A stretch of DNA of 64,000 bases from Pomphorhynchus laevis. Lineage: Eukaryota > Acanthocephala > Palaeacanthocephala > Echinorhynchida > Pomphorhynchidae. Shown here piece by piece: positions 63,396 to 64,000 of the stretch. The number at the start of each line of letters is the position of its first letter. Position 1 is the stretch's first letter. The stretch spans positions 1 through 64,000 of the forward strand of contig WNNJ02003515.1 in assembly GCA_012934845.2 (NCBI GenBank). Direction: 5' to 3'. The translations under genes were made by a program, and so were the position numbers. The notes below the pieces were generated by a model that was not told the origin of the DNA, did not search any database, and saw nothing but the letters and a program-made list of their open reading frames with translations.

Positions 63396-64000
63396 AAACT
63401 GAATAATGAACTGTATTTCAATGACAATAGCCTTAAATTACAATCCTTGAATTTTTTGATTTCTTAAAAGCATATACGTCTCTAATAAGAGACGTAATGA
63501 TGCTTAATTCGTTATTATGCTGTTTTGCAATGCTGCAATGTATCGTCGAACTATAAGTTGAGTCAGTGTATCTATACTATTTTTACATGGATGCAAACCA
63601 TTAACCTTGTTGAATTTTCTAGACATACATATAAAAAATAATACTTCCTACTTCTGTTTACCTTTTTTATTCGAAATATAAATGCTTACCTTGGTTAAAC
63701 AAATTTTAAAGTCACTTGTAGTTTTGACAATTCTTTACTTAATCGCATTTACTAAATTCTATGATGTTCATAACTTAACAAAAATTCTCTCAACCTACTG
63801 GATTCAATAATTGAGTTATTTTACTTATTTAATTATCTATTTCGTTTATGCAATATTTTACTAAACCAGATCAGGCAACTGAGTGATTTTCTTCTAAATC
63901 ATTTAAATAATTTAATATATACATATTTCAAACTAGGCTACTTAAGATAAAATTATAAAAGAATTTTATACTTTTGTATACTTTTTCTAAAAAGGCGACT
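63396..64000. other. No gene; a small Naiad-type fragment near the end
   Basis: Unique-looking AT-rich DNA. ACGTCTCT and AGAGACGT form a small hairpin at 63476-63495. 63890-63945 matches the NHLNNLIYTYFKLGYL coding segment of the Naiad-type protein. Confidence 0.5.

Overview
The window is AT-rich animal DNA dominated by retroelements. Spliceosome-type exon ends, TA microsatellites, a SINE and many nested insertions show a eukaryote. The RTE copy at 2535-4075 resembles nematode RTEs, so an invertebrate (perhaps a nematode or another protostome) is my best guess, but I cannot name the species. Four loci look host-like: a first exon on the minus strand (4793-6033), the 3' end of a divergent two-exon gene (6730-7132), an intronless PTPMT1-like pseudophosphatase (47042-47974), and a decayed reading frame near 44833-45116.

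Almost everything else belongs to a few transposon groups. (1) Penelope-like elements (PLEs) with the GIY-YIG endonuclease placed before the reverse transcriptase, the permuted Naiad arrangement. One copy (35793-39210) has an uninterrupted 904-codon ORF and a perfect 68-bp target duplication. Dozens of 5'-truncated or scrambled relatives are spread along the window, and many keep a conserved 3' UTR with a predicted pseudoknot and the terminus CTCAGTTAGCTGATTT. (2) Canonical PLEs with a C-terminal GIY-YIG (10074-12759, 22560-23150, 26525-26990, 41480-42170), several with hammerhead-like motifs. (3) Two families of R2-superclade LINEs with a restriction-like endonuclease. Family A has a cysteine-rich N-terminal finger (copies at 17140-19775, 19826-20650, 27830-30640, 31796-34830, 35350-41400, 60440-62940). 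Family B is at 23410-25591 and 55255-55935. (4) An AP-endonuclease-type LINE (13367-15243, 50420-51650), an RTE and CR1/L2-like tails.

Layout. 1-4075: scrambled Naiad, LINE-A and RTE pieces. 4076-8440: host genes and quiet sequence. 8441-16920: head-to-tail Naiad 3' ends containing a canonical PLE and a LINE. 17140-20650: two LINE-A copies. 20676-21458: an array of 321-bp hammerhead repeats with a 12-bp target duplication. 21515-31240: mixed PLE and LINE copies. 31796-41400: two LINE-A copies, the second split by the intact Naiad element. 41480-43360: PLE remnants and two large palindromes. 43370-48094: mostly unique DNA with the pseudophosphatase. 48107-49200: a SINE carrying hammerhead core strings and two inverted-repeat elements. 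49330-57690: Naiad and LINE debris. 57700-60440: mostly unique DNA with one GC-rich RT fragment. 60440-64000: another LINE-A copy and Naiad ends.

The strongest signals are ribozyme-related. Hammerhead core strings recur in at least five unrelated contexts: a tandem retrozyme-like array, a Pol III-type SINE, canonical PLE tails and PLE-type palindromes. The permuted PLE has its own conserved, probably structured 3' UTR. The PLE reverse transcriptases could mobilise the non-autonomous hammerhead repeats; that link is inference.
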